64,000 nucleotides of DNA from Sulfitobacter mediterraneus. Lineage in GTDB: Bacteria > Pseudomonadota > Alphaproteobacteria > Rhodobacterales > Rhodobacteraceae. The notes beneath the pieces are model-generated. The model was not told where the DNA came from. It searched no databases and worked only from the letters and a program-made list of their open reading frames with translations. The stretch is taken from positions 186,001 to 250,000 of the forward strand of contig NZ_QBKU01000004.1 in the NCBI RefSeq assembly GCF_003054325.1, in the 5' to 3' direction. The stretch's first letter is position 1. Each line of letters starts with the position of its first letter. Shown here piece after piece: positions 22,066 through 31,948 of this stretch. The position numbers and the translations under genes were made by a program.

Positions 22066-22731
22066 ATGCTACAGTCCGGATCAACAGAACTGCAACCTTC
22101 ACCGCATGTTTCAATGCCCGGTGACATTCGGGCGCTGCTGCTGGATGACAGCAATTTTGATCGTGCGCGTATTCGGCGGCTTAGCCAGCGCACGGGCCTT
22201 TCGATCCAATTTGATGAAGTGGATAGCATTGATGCGATGGATCAGGCGGTGATCAACGAAAACTATGACCTGATTTTGATCGACTACCGGCTTCCAGTTG
22301 GGGATGGGTTGGTCGCACTGGATCACATCTTGCAAAATGACCAGAACCGTGATGCCGGAAAAATCATGATCACCGGCAATGGTGCGGTCGACACAGCGGT
22401 GCAGGCGATGCGAGGGGGCTGCCATGACTACCTCAGAAAAGATGATATGGATGAGGAAATGTTGCATTGCGCAATCGTCAATGCCTTGACAGTTGCGCGA
22501 GAGAGGCGCGCACAGACCGCAAATCTCCAAGAGCAGCAGGGCATGATCAAGGACGCACTGTTGAATGCGATGAACGACCAAGAGTTGCGCAAAAATGTTG
22601 TTACAATGTTCAAGAAAGAGTTCGACAGTATAACCGCCCTGCGAAAGGCGCGTCTTACCGATCTGAGCCCGGCAGAAATTGATGCATTGATCTCTGGTTT
22701 TTCAGAGGAGGATGACTTTATTTTTCACTAA
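22066..22731 (+). CDS. Response regulator with REC domain and helical C-terminal extension
   Basis: 221 aa from ATG 22066 (GAGAGACCA upstream). The REC domain is complete: acidic pair D27-D28 (LLLDDSN), phospho-acceptor D73 (LILIDYRLP), T103 (MITGNG) and K125 (YLRKDD). Residues about 140-221 are helical and end in FSEEDDFIFH. They contain no DNA-binding, GGDEF or EAL motif. It probably relays phosphate or binds a target protein. It lies 93 nt after the cytosolic kinase and is probably its partner. Confidence 0.85.
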   Translation: MLQSGSTELQPSPHVSMPGDIRALLLDDSNFDRARIRRLSQRTGLSIQFDEVDSIDAMDQAVINENYDLILIDYRLPVGDGLVALDHILQNDQNRDAGKIMITGNGAVDTAVQAMRGGCHDYLRKDDMDEEMLHCAIVNALTVARERRAQTANLQEQQGMIKDALLNAMNDQELRKNVVTMFKKEFDSITALRKARLTDLSPAEIDALISGFSEEDDFIFH

Positions 22732-22790
22732 CGCGGCATCATTTGGCTTTCCCGCTTGGCGGGGAAGAGAACGACCGCTAAGCCAACGTT

Positions 22791-23639
22791 ATGCGGCTTT
22801 TCCTGCTTATCAGTTTGACCATGGTTGCCTTTGCAGCAAATTCCCTTCTCACGCGCCTGGCAATCGCGGGGGGACATATGGACCCGTCCGGCTTTGCCTT
22901 GATCAGGGTCCTTTCGGGTGCGGTGGTGCTAGGGATGCTGATGACGCTGCGGGGGGGATCCTTGCGTTTGTTGCGCAAGAAACGGCTTCCCGGTGCGTTT
23001 AGTCTGGCCGCTTACATGGTGGGATTTTCGCTGGCCTATCTGACACTTGACGCCGGGCTTGGAGCGTTGATTTTGTTTGGTGTGGTCCAGATTGCGATGT
23101 TTGTTCACGCGGCGACCACTGGCATGCGTCCAAGTTTGCGACAGGTCAGTGGGGCAGGGCTGGCATTTGCCGGGTTACTTATTGCGCTTTGGCCGGGTGC
23201 GGGTGGGAACACGGATGTGGTTGGTGCCGCTTTGATGGTTGTTGCAGGGCTCGGCTGGGCGGCCTATTCGATCATTGGACGCGGTGCAGTGGATCCGTTG
23301 GCGGCGACAACCGCGAACTTCTTGCTTTGTCTTCCGATATTGATCGTTCTGTTGGTCGGCCCGGCACTTTCCCTCACGATCACCGGGGCCGCGCTTGCGA
23401 TCCTTTGCGGTGGGCTGACATCGGGCCTGGGTTATGCGCTGTGGTATCGGGTTCTGCCGCAAATTGAAGGCGCGACCGCGGCGGTTGTTCAGTTGAGTGT
23501 GCCGATTTTGGCGATCCTTGGCGGTGCGCTTTTGCTAAATGAAACCGTTGGCGTTTTGCTGATGGTGGCCGCGGCAATGGTTGTTGGTGGGATCGGATGG
23601 ACTGTTACCGCACCAAAGGTTCCAGTGGATCATAGGTGA
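22791..23639 (+). CDS. EamA/DMT-family transporter
   Basis: 282-aa inner-membrane protein with about ten hydrophobic segments in two EamA repeats. The second repeat shows the typical GLTSGLGYALWYRVL and QLSVPILAILGGALLLNE segments. Relatives export amino acids or metabolites. The 3' end overlaps the convergent NUDIX gene by 35 nt. Confidence 0.88.
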   Translation: MRLFLLISLTMVAFAANSLLTRLAIAGGHMDPSGFALIRVLSGAVVLGMLMTLRGGSLRLLRKKRLPGAFSLAAYMVGFSLAYLTLDAGLGALILFGVVQIAMFVHAATTGMRPSLRQVSGAGLAFAGLLIALWPGAGGNTDVVGAALMVVAGLGWAAYSIIGRGAVDPLAATTANFLLCLPILIVLLVGPALSLTITGAALAILCGGLTSGLGYALWYRVLPQIEGATAAVVQLSVPILAILGGALLLNETVGVLLMVAAAMVVGGIGWTVTAPKVPVDHR

Positions 23640-24057
23640 TTGCATTCTGAGGGTCGAAAGCCACAGCGCCAAGGCTGTCTGGCTTGTGATGCACATTGGC
23701 CAGTTCTTCGGCGGTGACCCAACGCCGATCCGTGACGATCCTGTCAATGTCTTGCCAGTTTGAATCGATCTCGGCTGACCCGATGATGCTACAGCGAAAA
23801 TAGATGTCCACCTGATGAAAGCTGCCGCCAGGATCGTGAAATTCGTTCACCAAACAGGGTGCGCCAACCTCGATACGCAGCCCTGTTTCCTCAAACACCT
23901 CACGACATAGGTTTTCAGGTAGGGATGACCCCGCCTCCACCCCGCCGCCGGGGGGGCACATCAATGCGCTTTGCCCGTTTGCGTAGGCATTGACCAAAAG
24001 CAATTTGTTTTCGTGGATCAGAATGGCGCGAACGGCCACGCGTGGGTATTCAGACAT
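23605..24057 (-). CDS. NUDIX hydrolase
   Basis: 150 aa with a complete Nudix box: [20 protein letters not shown] followed by TGL, matching G-x5-E-x7-R-E-U-x-E-E-x-G-U. It hydrolyses a nucleoside diphosphate linked to another moiety; the substrate is not determinable. I used the ATG at 24057 ([13 protein letters not shown]); a longer form would start at 24093. Its 3' end overlaps the transporter gene on the other strand. Confidence 0.9.
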   Translation of the reverse strand: MSEYPRVAVRAILIHENKLLLVNAYANGQSALMCPPGGGVEAGSSLPENLCREVFEETGLRIEVGAPCLVNEFHDPGGSFHQVDIYFRCSIIGSAEIDSNWQDIDRIVTDRRWVTAEELANVHHKPDSLGAVAFDPQNAITYDPLEPLVR

Positions 24058-24127
24058 GGCGGATCTTTTCGTCAGGTTAACTGAGGGTAGCATTTCACAT
24101 GGCGGGTTTTCAGTCTATCTCAGTGAT

Positions 24128-24916
24128 ATGAACGCACGCTTTGTCATTTCTTTTGTGATTTTCTGGCTGGCCGCACTGCCGGCTTTGGCCGAACAGCGCT
24201 GTGCGATATTGCTGCACGGTCTGGCCCGCAGTGAGACCTCTTTTGCATTGATGGAAGCCGCGTTGGAGGCGGAAGGATACCGCATTTTTCGCCCTGGCTA
24301 TCGGTCGACAGAAGCGTCTATCCAAGACCTGATCAAGCCGACTTTGCCGGATGCGATCGCCGAATGCGGGACCGAGAAGGTTGATTTTGTGACCCATTCG
24401 ATGGGGGGCATCCTTGTCCGTCAATGGGCCGCAGAAGCGGGCGCAGATATGATTGGCCGCGTTGTGATGCTGGCCCCGCCCAATCAGGGCAGTGAAGTCG
24501 TTGATGAATTGGACGATTACAATGTGTTCGGCTGGGTCAATGGACCGGCCGGGGCGCAGATGGGGACGGGGGCGGCATCATTGCCGCGCAGTTTGCCTGC
24601 TGTGGACTATCCGGTGGGTGTGATCGCCGGGTCGCAATCGTTGAATCCCTATTTTTCGTCGCTGTTGCCGGGCGCGGATGATGGCAAGGTTTCGGTTGCA
24701 TCGACGATGGTGGAGGGTATGACGGATCACATCGTCTTGCCGGTGACCCATACCTTTATGATGAACAATCCAAGGGTGATCGCACAAACCATGAGTTTTC
24801 TTGAAACCGGATCGTTTGACCGTTCAATGACATGGCTGGACGGTGTTTTGGATTCAATCGGCTGCTCCGATGGGGTGTGCCTGCCCGGAGTGGACCTGCC
24901 TGATGACACACCTTGA
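24128..24916 (+). CDS. Exported lipase-like alpha/beta hydrolase
   Basis: 262 aa with a clear signal peptide ([17 protein letters not shown], cleavage about residue 20). The oxyanion region is [12 protein letters not shown], the nucleophile is in [12 protein letters not shown], and the likely catalytic Asp and His are in GADDGKVS and [11 protein letters not shown]. Probably a periplasmic esterase or lipase. The signal peptide fixes the start at 24128. It overlaps phnM by 14 nt. Confidence 0.82.
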   Translation: MNARFVISFVIFWLAALPALAEQRCAILLHGLARSETSFALMEAALEAEGYRIFRPGYRSTEASIQDLIKPTLPDAIAECGTEKVDFVTHSMGGILVRQWAAEAGADMIGRVVMLAPPNQGSEVVDELDDYNVFGWVNGPAGAQMGTGAASLPRSLPAVDYPVGVIAGSQSLNPYFSSLLPGADDGKVSVASTMVEGMTDHIVLPVTHTFMMNNPRVIAQTMSFLETGSFDRSMTWLDGVLDSIGCSDGVCLPGVDLPDDTP

Positions 24917-26045
24917 TCTGACCGGTGCTGAGGTGCTGTTGCGGGGTGGGCTGCGGGTTCAGACGGTCTCGTTCGCGCAGGGCGTTATGCAGGCGGAGCA
25001 GGTTGGCCGTACAGTGGACTTGACCGGTTTTCTGGTGCTTCCCGGTATTATTGACCTGCATGGTGATGCGTTTGAACGCCACCTTGCGCCGCGCCGAGGC
25101 GCGATGAAACAGATGAACGAAGGGTTGATCGCCGCTGAGGCAGAGCTGGCTGCAAACGGGATCACCACCGCCGTTCTGGCGCAATTCGTCAGCTGGGAAG
25201 GGGGCTTGCGCGGGTTGGATTTTGCCGATCAGGTGTTCGGCGCGATCCGTGCGACTGCGCCGGATGTGGTGACGGACCTGCGGGCGCAATTGCGATTTGA
25301 AACGCATATGCTTGATCTTTATGCAGAGCTGCCGGACCGTATTCGCCAGTGGGGGCTGTCTTATGTGGTGTTCAACGATCATCTGCCGCATGACCGTCTG
25401 GCGGCTGGGAAAACACCGAAACGGATGGTGGGGCAGGCGCTTAAGGCGGGGCGCAATCCCGATGTGCATTTGGCCATGATGCAAGGCATGCACGCCCGCG
25501 GGGGCGAAGTGCCCGCAGCGCTGGATGCGCTTTGTGCAACTTTGGCTGAGGCCGGTGTTCAGATGGGCAGCCATGACGACCAAACCATCGAAGACCGCGC
25601 GATCTGGCGGGGCCGGGGCGTGCGGGTGGCGGAATTTCCTGAAACTCAAGCCGCCGCAGAAGCGGCCCATGCGGCCGGAGATGCGGTGGTGATGGGCGCG
25701 CCCAACGTCGTGCGGGGCGGATCGCACAATGGCAATCTGTCGGCGGTTGATCTGATTGCGATGGGCATGTGTGACGCGCTTGCCTCCGATTATCACTACC
25801 CATCACCACGCCGGGCGGCGTTGATGTTGGCGGACACGGGGCTATGCGATCTGGCCGCTGCATGGCATCTGGTGTCGGCAGGCCCGGCTAAGGTGCTGGG
25901 GCTGGCTGATCGCGGTACGCTGGCGCCGGGGATGCGAGCGGATATGGTGATTTTGCACAAAGACAGCCGCCGCGTGGCGGCGACCCTTGCGGGCGGGCAG
26001 TTTTCGTATCTGTCCGGTGAAATCGCAGCGCGGTTTATTGGCTGA
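24903..26045 (+). CDS. phnM: PhnM-like alpha-D-ribose 1-methylphosphonate 5-triphosphate diphosphatase
   Basis: 380 aa, amidohydrolase superfamily, at the normal PhnM length. Metal-binding segments include [23 protein letters not shown] and [11 protein letters not shown]. In the C-P lyase pathway PhnM removes pyrophosphate from the ribose methylphosphonate triphosphate intermediate. No other phn gene is in this window, so this is a standalone copy that could act on another substrate. It starts inside the preceding lipase gene (14-nt overlap), and its stop directly abuts the purK stop on the other strand. Confidence 0.85.
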   Translation: MTHLDLTGAEVLLRGGLRVQTVSFAQGVMQAEQVGRTVDLTGFLVLPGIIDLHGDAFERHLAPRRGAMKQMNEGLIAAEAELAANGITTAVLAQFVSWEGGLRGLDFADQVFGAIRATAPDVVTDLRAQLRFETHMLDLYAELPDRIRQWGLSYVVFNDHLPHDRLAAGKTPKRMVGQALKAGRNPDVHLAMMQGMHARGGEVPAALDALCATLAEAGVQMGSHDDQTIEDRAIWRGRGVRVAEFPETQAAAEAAHAAGDAVVMGAPNVVRGGSHNGNLSAVDLIAMGMCDALASDYHYPSPRRAALMLADTGLCDLAAAWHLVSAGPAKVLGLADRGTLAPGMRADMVILHKDSRRVAATLAGGQFSYLSGEIAARFIG

Positions 26046-27116
26046 TCATCCGCGCTGAATGCGGTTCACATGTCCCATTTTGCGCCCCGGTTTGGTGTCC
26101 GACTTGCCATAGAGATGCAGGGCGCAATCACGCTCTTTCATCAATTCGGGCACGCGGTCCATGTCATCCCCAATCAGGTTTTCCATCACCACATCCGCAT
26201 GGCGAGACCCATCTCCCAACGGCCAGCCGGTGATGGCGCGGATATGCTGTTCAAACTGATCCACGGTGCAGCCGTTTTGTGTCCAATGACCCGAATTATG
26301 CACGCGCGGGGCAATCTCATTGACCACCAACCCTTGCGCCGTAACAAATAGCTCGACCCCCAGAACACCGACATAATCCAATGCATTCAGGATATTGGCG
26401 GCCATCAGGACGGCATCCATGCGCTGGGATGCGCTCAGTTTGGCAGGCACAGTGGTGCTGTGAAGGATGCCATCACGATGCACGTTTTCACCCGGATCAA
26501 AGCACGCCACATCGCCCTCTGGGCTGCGGGCGGCGATCACGGATACTTCGTGGCTGAATTCGACAAACCCTTCGAGAACGGCAGGCGCGCCTTGCATGTC
26601 AGCGATGGCCTGATCCGCGTCGCTGTCGCTGCGCAGCCGGGCCTGACCTTTGCCGTCATAACCAAACCGCCGGGTTTTCAGGATCGCGGGTGCGCCGATG
26701 GTGTCCACGGCGATCTGCATCGCGGCGGCGTCTGGCACATCGGCGAAGGGCGCAACTGTGAGGCCCAAACCTTGCAGGAATTCTTTCTCTGTCAGGCGAT
26801 CCTGAGAGATCCGCAGCGCCTCGCGACCCGGCCGGATCGCCACTTGCGCCTCAATCACATCCAAGGCGGCGGTTGGCACGTTTTCAAATTCGAATGTCAC
26901 CACATCGCAGGACTTTGCAAAACGCAAAAGTGCATCGTGATCGTCATAGCTTGCGGTGGTCACTGCATCCGCGACATGGCCCGCAGGCGGGTTAGCGCCC
27001 GGTTCAAAGATATGCGTTTTGAAGCCAAGCCGCGCCGCCGCAACAGACAGCATTCGGCCCAATTGTCCGCCGCCCAGAATACCGATTGTGCTGCCGAGGG
27101 GGAGAGGGTTACTCAT
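26046..27116 (-). CDS. purK: N5-carboxyaminoimidazole ribonucleotide synthase
   Basis: 356 aa, ATP-grasp enzyme of purine synthesis that carboxylates AIR to N5-CAIR. N-terminal [20 protein letters not shown], the ATP-grasp core ([13 protein letters not shown]) and the C-terminal [14 protein letters not shown] are all present. Downstream partner of purE with an 8-nt overlap. Confidence 0.96.
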   Translation of the reverse strand: MSNPLPLGSTIGILGGGQLGRMLSVAAARLGFKTHIFEPGANPPAGHVADAVTTASYDDHDALLRFAKSCDVVTFEFENVPTAALDVIEAQVAIRPGREALRISQDRLTEKEFLQGLGLTVAPFADVPDAAAMQIAVDTIGAPAILKTRRFGYDGKGQARLRSDSDADQAIADMQGAPAVLEGFVEFSHEVSVIAARSPEGDVACFDPGENVHRDGILHSTTVPAKLSASQRMDAVLMAANILNALDYVGVLGVELFVTAQGLVVNEIAPRVHNSGHWTQNGCTVDQFEQHIRAITGWPLGDGSRHADVVMENLIGDDMDRVPELMKERDCALHLYGKSDTKPGRKMGHVNRIQRG

Positions 27117-27597
27117 CTACCGGAGCCTCCGGAATTGACGCGCTCAGCGCATCGCGCCATTCATCGAGCCGCTTTGCTACACCTGCGTCTTGCAACGCCA
27201 GAATGCCTGCGGCCATCAATCCGGCATTGGCAGCACCCGCCGCGCCGATGGCCATGGTTGCCACGGGAAACCCTTTGGGCATCTGCAAAATCGAATACAG
27301 GGAATCCACCCCTGAAAGCGCCTTGGTCTGCACCGGCACGCCAATCACCGGCACACGGGTTTTGGAGGCCATCATCCCCGGCAAATGCGCGGCGCCGCCC
27401 GCGCCCGCGATGATCACTTGCAGGCCACGGTCCACTGCCGTTTTGCCATACTCCCAAAGCCGGTCAGGTGTGCGATGCGCAGAAACGATCCGTGTCTCAT
27501 AGGCAATGCCCAATTCATCCAGCAGCGTTGCCGCCTCGCGCATGGTGGCCCAGTCCGACTGAGATCCCATGATAATACCAACAGGGGGGGTGGTCAT
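27109..27597 (-). CDS. purE: N5-carboxyaminoimidazole ribonucleotide mutase
   Basis: 162 aa, converts N5-CAIR to CAIR. The signature [12 protein letters not shown] near the N-terminus and SAHRTPDRL, which carries the catalytic-loop histidine, are present. The ATG at 27597 ([13 protein letters not shown]) is preferred over a longer in-frame form. First gene of the purE-purK pair. Confidence 0.96.
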   Translation of the reverse strand: MTTPPVGIIMGSQSDWATMREAATLLDELGIAYETRIVSAHRTPDRLWEYGKTAVDRGLQVIIAGAGGAAHLPGMMASKTRVPVIGVPVQTKALSGVDSLYSILQMPKGFPVATMAIGAAGAANAGLMAAGILALQDAGVAKRLDEWRDALSASIPEAPVDE

Positions 27598-27677
27598 GAA
27601 ACTGGGCCTTTGCTTAGAAATTTGAAGAAGCGGCACTATAGCCAAGCGGCCCGCCGTGGCAATGCAACACCGGCGCT

Positions 27678-27902
27678 TTAGGCAATGATATCAGGGGTCA
27701 GGCGGTCTTCGATCTGGGCAATCAGATCCTTGAGCCGCAGTTTGCGCTTTTTCAGCCGCTGAAGGGTCAGTTGATCGCCGGTTTTTCGATCCACAAGCGC
27801 ATGAATGGCCTCGTCGAGATCACGGTGCTCGCGGCGGAACACTTCCAGTTCCACACGCAGCACATCGTCGTTTTTCATCGACAGATCTTGGGGGTCGGTC
27901 AT
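27678..27902 (-). CDS. YdcH-family protein (DUF465)
   Basis: 74 aa, almost entirely helical. The C-terminal half has the family pattern [11 protein letters not shown] followed by [15 protein letters not shown]. Function unknown; members form short coiled-coil hairpins. The start at 27902 ([12 protein letters not shown]) gives the family length. Confidence 0.82.
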   Translation of the reverse strand: MTDPQDLSMKNDDVLRVELEVFRREHRDLDEAIHALVDRKTGDQLTLQRLKKRKLRLKDLIAQIEDRLTPDIIA

Positions 27903-28066
27903 GGGCAGGTGATTCCGTTTGGCATCGGTCCGTTGAATATAGGGGTTAGCCATGATCGCGCATAGCCCTTGCACCGCGCCAAATGCGCCCCCATATTCTT
28001 TTTACCGGGTTGCCGCATCAGGGGCCTGATATTTGACTGTCGCTTGAGATCGTAAGGACGTGTCGC

Positions 28067-28480
28067 ATGACAAAAATGACGCTTGGCTCTTATCCCCATA
28101 TGTTGGGGTTTGAACAGCTGGAACGGGTGCTGGAACGCACGGCCAAAGGTGGCAACGAAGGGTATCCCCCGTTCAACATCGAACAGACATCTGATTTTAG
28201 CTATCGCATCACATTGGCCGTGGCCGGGTTTGCCGATGAAGATCTGTCGATCACCGTTGAGGACCGCCAGTTGGTGATCCGTGGCCGCCAGACCGACGAT
28301 TCCGCGGGGCGTGTGTTCCTGCATCGCGGTATTGCGGCGCGGCAGTTCCAACGCTCGTTTGTTCTGGCAGACGGGGTCGAGGTTGGAGAGGCGCTGATGG
28401 AGAACGGTTTGCTGCATGTGGACTTGACCCGCGCCAAACCAGAGACAGTTGTACAGACAATCGCGATTAAGAAAGGGTAG
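28067..28480 (+). CDS. Small heat-shock protein, Hsp20 family
   Basis: 137 aa with an alpha-crystallin domain at about 36-130: FNIEQTSDFSYRITLAVAGF, the beta-strand segment LVIRGRQ and the late strand LENG-type motif (MENGLLHVDL). Acts as an ATP-independent holdase. It is followed 4 nt later by a DUF1150 gene, a pairing seen in related genomes. Confidence 0.93.
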   Translation: MTKMTLGSYPHMLGFEQLERVLERTAKGGNEGYPPFNIEQTSDFSYRITLAVAGFADEDLSITVEDRQLVIRGRQTDDSAGRVFLHRGIAARQFQRSFVLADGVEVGEALMENGLLHVDLTRAKPETVVQTIAIKKG

Positions 28481-28484
28481 CCAA

Positions 28485-28706
28485 GTGGAAAATATCAACG
28501 CCCAGACATCCAAGGACCGGACCGTTTATGTGAAAACAATTGCGGTGACGGATCTACCGCGTGAGGTCCGCGCACAGGCCGAAGGTCTCGAACAGCTTTA
28601 TGCGGTGCATGACGCCGAAGGGCAGCAGCTCGCGCTGGTGGGCAATCGCAAGCTGGCCTTTCATCTGGCCCGCGAACACGACTATGCGCCGGTGATGGTG
28701 CATTGA
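28485..28706 (+). CDS. DUF1150 small protein
   Basis: 73 aa from GTG 28485. The pattern V-K-T-I-A-V-T-D-L-P followed by Y-A-V-H-D-A-E-G-x-x-L-A-L-V-G-N-R and a terminal A-R-E-H-D-Y-A-P-V-M-V matches DUF1150, a small family found next to Hsp20 genes in Rhodobacteraceae. Function unknown. Co-transcribed with hsp20. Confidence 0.85.
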   Translation: MENINAQTSKDRTVYVKTIAVTDLPREVRAQAEGLEQLYAVHDAEGQQLALVGNRKLAFHLAREHDYAPVMVH

Positions 28707-28731
28707 CCGGTTGATCGAACCTCAGAAACGC

Positions 28732-28763
28732 AAAAGGCCGCAGTTTCCACTGCGGCCTTTTTT
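28732..28763. terminator. Bidirectional terminator
   Basis: AAAAGGCCGCAG (28732-28743) pairs perfectly over 12 bp with CTGCGGCCTTTT (28750-28761), loop TTTCCA. The T-run on the plus strand and the A-run at the base serve both hsp20-DUF1150 and the convergent sat/apsK. Confidence 0.93.
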
Positions 28764-28779
28764 GTAGCTTGTGTGGCGA

Positions 28780-30504
28780 TCAAAGGCTCATTGCGTTGAT
28801 CAAACCCATGCTTTCCAATTTGAGCAGCACCTGATGGGCGCAGTTGTCGACCTCAACATTTTCGGTCTCAAGGCTCAACTCGGGGTTTGTTGGAACATCG
28901 TAGGGGTCTGAGATACCTGTGAATTCCTTGATCTTCCCTTCGCGGGCCAACTTGTACAGGCCTTTGCGATCGCGGCGTTCACATTCCTCAATCGACGTCG
29001 CGACATGGACCTCGACAAAGGCACCAAAGTTTTCGACGTCTTCGCGCACGGCGCGGCGTGTGGTGGCATAGGGCGCGATGGGCGCACAGATGGCAATGCC
29101 GCCATTTTTGGTAATCTCAGAGGCGACATAACCAATACGGCGGATGTTCAGATCGCGGTGTTCCTTGCTAAAGCCCAGTTCAGAGCTGAGATTTTTGCGC
29201 ACGATGTCACCGTCAAGAAGGGTCACAGGGCGGCCACCCATTTCCATCAATTTGACCATCAAGGCGTTGGCAACCGTAGATTTGCCAGAGCCGGAGAAGC
29301 CGGTGAAAAACACGGTAAAGCCTTGCTGGCTGCGCGGCGGGCGGGTGCGGCGTAGCTCTTTGACGACCTCTGGGAACGAGAACCATTCTGGGATCTCAAG
29401 GCCCTCTTGCAAGCGGCGGCGCAATTCGGTGCCCGAGATGTTCAGGATCGTTACGTCGTCCTTGTCCAAGATCTCATCAGCGGGTTCGTATTGGGCGCGT
29501 TCCTGCACATATACCATGTGCTTAAAATCGACCATTTCGATGCCCATTTCCTCTTGATGTTCGCGGAACAGATCCTGCGCATCATAGGGGCCGTAGAAAT
29601 CGTCACCCTGCGCGTTCTTGCCGGGGCCCGCATGATCGCGGCCAACGATGAAATGGGTGCAGCCGTGGTTCTTGCGGATCAACCCATGCCAAACGGCCTC
29701 GCGCGGGCCGGCCATGCGCATGGCGAGGTTTAGCAAAGACATGTTGGTGGTGGCGGCGGGATATTTGTCGAGCACGGCCTCATAGCAGCGCACGCGGGTA
29801 AAGTGATCCACATCGCCGGGTTTGGTCATGCCCACCACTGGATGGATCAGCAGGTTCGCCTGTGCTTCGCGGGCGGCCCGGAAGGTCAGTTCCTGATGCG
29901 CACGGTGCAAGGGGTTGCGGGTTTGGAAGGCCACAATCTTGCGCCAGCCCAGCTTGCGGAAATAGGCGCGCAATTCGTTTGGTGTGTCGCGGCGAGCGCG
30001 GAAATCATAGTGGACAGGTTGTTGGATGCCCGTAACCGGACCGCCGAGATATACGCTACCCGATTGATTATGAAGATAGTTCACGGCTGGATGGGTGTCG
30101 TCATCCGCGCCGAAAACCTTTTCCGCCTCACGCGATTTGTCGGGTGTCCAGCGGTCGGTCACTGTCATCGTGCCAAGGATCACGCCCTCTTGGTCGCGCA
30201 GCGCGATGTCTTGCCCCACTTCGATCGAGGCGGCGAATTCCTCAGAGACATCCAGCGTGATCGGCATCGGCCAGAGGCTGCCATCGGCCAGCCGCATGTT
30301 CTCAACAACACCGTTGTAGTCTTCTTCGGACAGGAACCCCTTGAGCGGATTGAATCCGCCGTTCATCAACAGTTCCAAATCACAGATCTGACGCGGAGAC
30401 AGATCGTGGCTGGTCAGTTCCGCCGCCTCAAGTTTCATCTTTTGCGCGGAATCGTAGGATACAAAAAGCTCCGGTATCGGGGCCAGATTGCTCAACATTG
30501 TCAT
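28780..30504 (-). CDS. Bifunctional sulfate adenylyltransferase / APS kinase
   Basis: 574 aa. Residues about 1-390 are a monomeric-type ATP sulfurylase with QTRNPLHRAHQEL and VGRDHAGPG. Residues about 395-574 are APS kinase with the P-loop FTGFSGSGKST and FVEVHVATSIEECERRD. The fusion turns sulfate into PAPS via APS in one polypeptide for cysteine synthesis or sulfation. I chose ATG 30504 (MTMLSNLAPIPELF); ATG 30498 is also possible. No cysD/cysN genes are in the window. Confidence 0.95.
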   Translation of the reverse strand: MTMLSNLAPIPELFVSYDSAQKMKLEAAELTSHDLSPRQICDLELLMNGGFNPLKGFLSEEDYNGVVENMRLADGSLWPMPITLDVSEEFAASIEVGQDIALRDQEGVILGTMTVTDRWTPDKSREAEKVFGADDDTHPAVNYLHNQSGSVYLGGPVTGIQQPVHYDFRARRDTPNELRAYFRKLGWRKIVAFQTRNPLHRAHQELTFRAAREAQANLLIHPVVGMTKPGDVDHFTRVRCYEAVLDKYPAATTNMSLLNLAMRMAGPREAVWHGLIRKNHGCTHFIVGRDHAGPGKNAQGDDFYGPYDAQDLFREHQEEMGIEMVDFKHMVYVQERAQYEPADEILDKDDVTILNISGTELRRRLQEGLEIPEWFSFPEVVKELRRTRPPRSQQGFTVFFTGFSGSGKSTVANALMVKLMEMGGRPVTLLDGDIVRKNLSSELGFSKEHRDLNIRRIGYVASEITKNGGIAICAPIAPYATTRRAVREDVENFGAFVEVHVATSIEECERRDRKGLYKLAREGKIKEFTGISDPYDVPTNPELSLETENVEVDNCAHQVLLKLESMGLINAMSL

Positions 30505-30609
30505 GGTTTTCTCGTTTTGCCTCAGGTCGCAGCGCGACTTTCCCGCGCGGTATGCCCCCTCAATAAGACAAATGTCTAGCAAAGCTCGAAAAAACAGCTT
30601 TCAAAAAGG

Positions 30610-30648
30610 AAAAAGTTCGCGGTTTGGCGCAAAAACCACGCCAAACCG
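30610..30648 (-). terminator. Rho-independent terminator after trxB
   Basis: CGGTTTGGCG (30620-30629) and CGCCAAACCG (30639-30648) form a perfect 10-bp stem. On the minus strand it is followed by GAACTTTTTCC. It lies 13 nt after the trxB stop. Confidence 0.85.
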
Positions 30649-30660
30649 TCTAAATCAGCG

Positions 30661-31665
30661 TTAAACGCCCTCTTTTACTTCTGCGCCGTGGCCCAGCGGC
30701 AGGGAGGTATCTTTGCCTTCGTCGTCACCGACCTCGGCCAGAAAGCGCTCTGCTTCAAGCGCGGCCATACATCCCATGCCCGCGCTGGTTACGGCCTGAC
30801 GGTATTTGTGGTCCGTCAGATCGCCCGCGGCAAATACGCCGGGGATCGAGGTTTCGGTACTGTCAGGCTTGGTCACGACATAGCCGCCCATATGGGTCTC
30901 CAGCGTGTCTTTGACCAATTCGTTGGCGGGTGCGTGGCCGATGGCGACAAACACGCCTTTGGCCGGAATGTCCGTGATCTCGCCGGTTTTGGTGTGTTTG
31001 ACCTTCACCCCTTCAACCCCCAGCGGATTGTCGGTACCGTAAACCTCTTCCAGCTCATGGAACCAAAGCGGCTCAATCTTGGGGTTTTTCATCAAGCGGT
31101 TGATCAGGATCTTCTCCGCCCGCAACTCGTCGCGGCGGTGGATGAGGGTGACCTTGGAGGCAAAGTTCGTGAGGAACAATGCCTCTTCCACGGCGGTGTT
31201 GCCGCCGCCAATGACCACGATTTCCTGACCGCGATAGAAAAATCCGTCACAGGTCGCGCAGGCAGAGACGCCAAAGCCCTTGAATTTTTCCTCGGTTTCA
31301 AGGCCCAGCCATTTGGCGCGGGCGCCAGTGGCAAGGATCACAGCGTCGGCCACATAGGTGGTGCCACTGTCGCCCTTGGCGTGGAAAGGGCGGCTCGACA
31401 GATCCAGATCGGTGATGATGTCGCCGATGATTTCGGTGCCCATGGCTTTGGCGTGTTCTTGCATACGGATCATCAGGTCCGGGCCTTGCACCTCGGAATC
31501 TCCGGGCCAGTTTTCGACCTCGGTTGTTGTGGTCAACTGGCCGCCGGGCTCGATGCCCTGCACCAAAATAGGTTCCAGCATGGCGCGGCTGGCGTAAACG
31601 CCTGCGGTATATCCCGCCGGACCTGAGCCGATGATCAGAACCTTTGTTTTGCGTGTCTCGGCCAT
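30661..31665 (-). CDS. trxB: Thioredoxin-disulfide reductase
   Basis: 334-aa FAD/NADPH flavoprotein that keeps thioredoxin reduced. The FAD loop is [19 protein letters not shown], the redox-active pair is in [10 protein letters not shown], the NADPH loop is [12 protein letters not shown], and the closing [16 protein letters not shown] motif is intact. The last 20 residues form a short variable tail. Confidence 0.96.
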   Translation of the reverse strand: MAETRKTKVLIIGSGPAGYTAGVYASRAMLEPILVQGIEPGGQLTTTTEVENWPGDSEVQGPDLMIRMQEHAKAMGTEIIGDIITDLDLSSRPFHAKGDSGTTYVADAVILATGARAKWLGLETEEKFKGFGVSACATCDGFFYRGQEIVVIGGGNTAVEEALFLTNFASKVTLIHRRDELRAEKILINRLMKNPKIEPLWFHELEEVYGTDNPLGVEGVKVKHTKTGEITDIPAKGVFVAIGHAPANELVKDTLETHMGGYVVTKPDSTETSIPGVFAAGDLTDHKYRQAVTSAGMGCMAALEAERFLAEVGDDEGKDTSLPLGHGAEVKEGV

Positions 31666-31679
31666 ATGGCACCCCCGAA

Positions 31680-31698
31680 GATCAATTGTAGCTTGATC
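31680..31698. promoter_or_regulatory. Inverted repeat upstream of trxB
   Basis: GATCAA, 7-nt spacer, TTGATC, lying 15 nt before the trxB start. It could be a regulator site in the shared region between trxB and the divergent Lrp-type gene. The site is short and may be chance. Confidence 0.3.
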
Positions 31699-31948
31699 GA
31701 TATAGCCATGGCGGCGGTCTGCTTAAACCCCTGATAAACTCGGAGGTGAGGGCAAGGCGGCTTTACCTGCTTTGGAAATCCGATTATCAGCCGCAAACCC
31801 AAGCTGTTAGCGCCTGAGGTCAATGACCGTTCTTTGGTGCGCTTTGAGGGCAATTGAACATCGCAGAAAGAATCTTGCGTGGATGCGAAACATTATTGCG
31901 TGCGCCACTGGCGCTGCTATAAGAATCGCAATCTTGAAAGGGGCAAAC

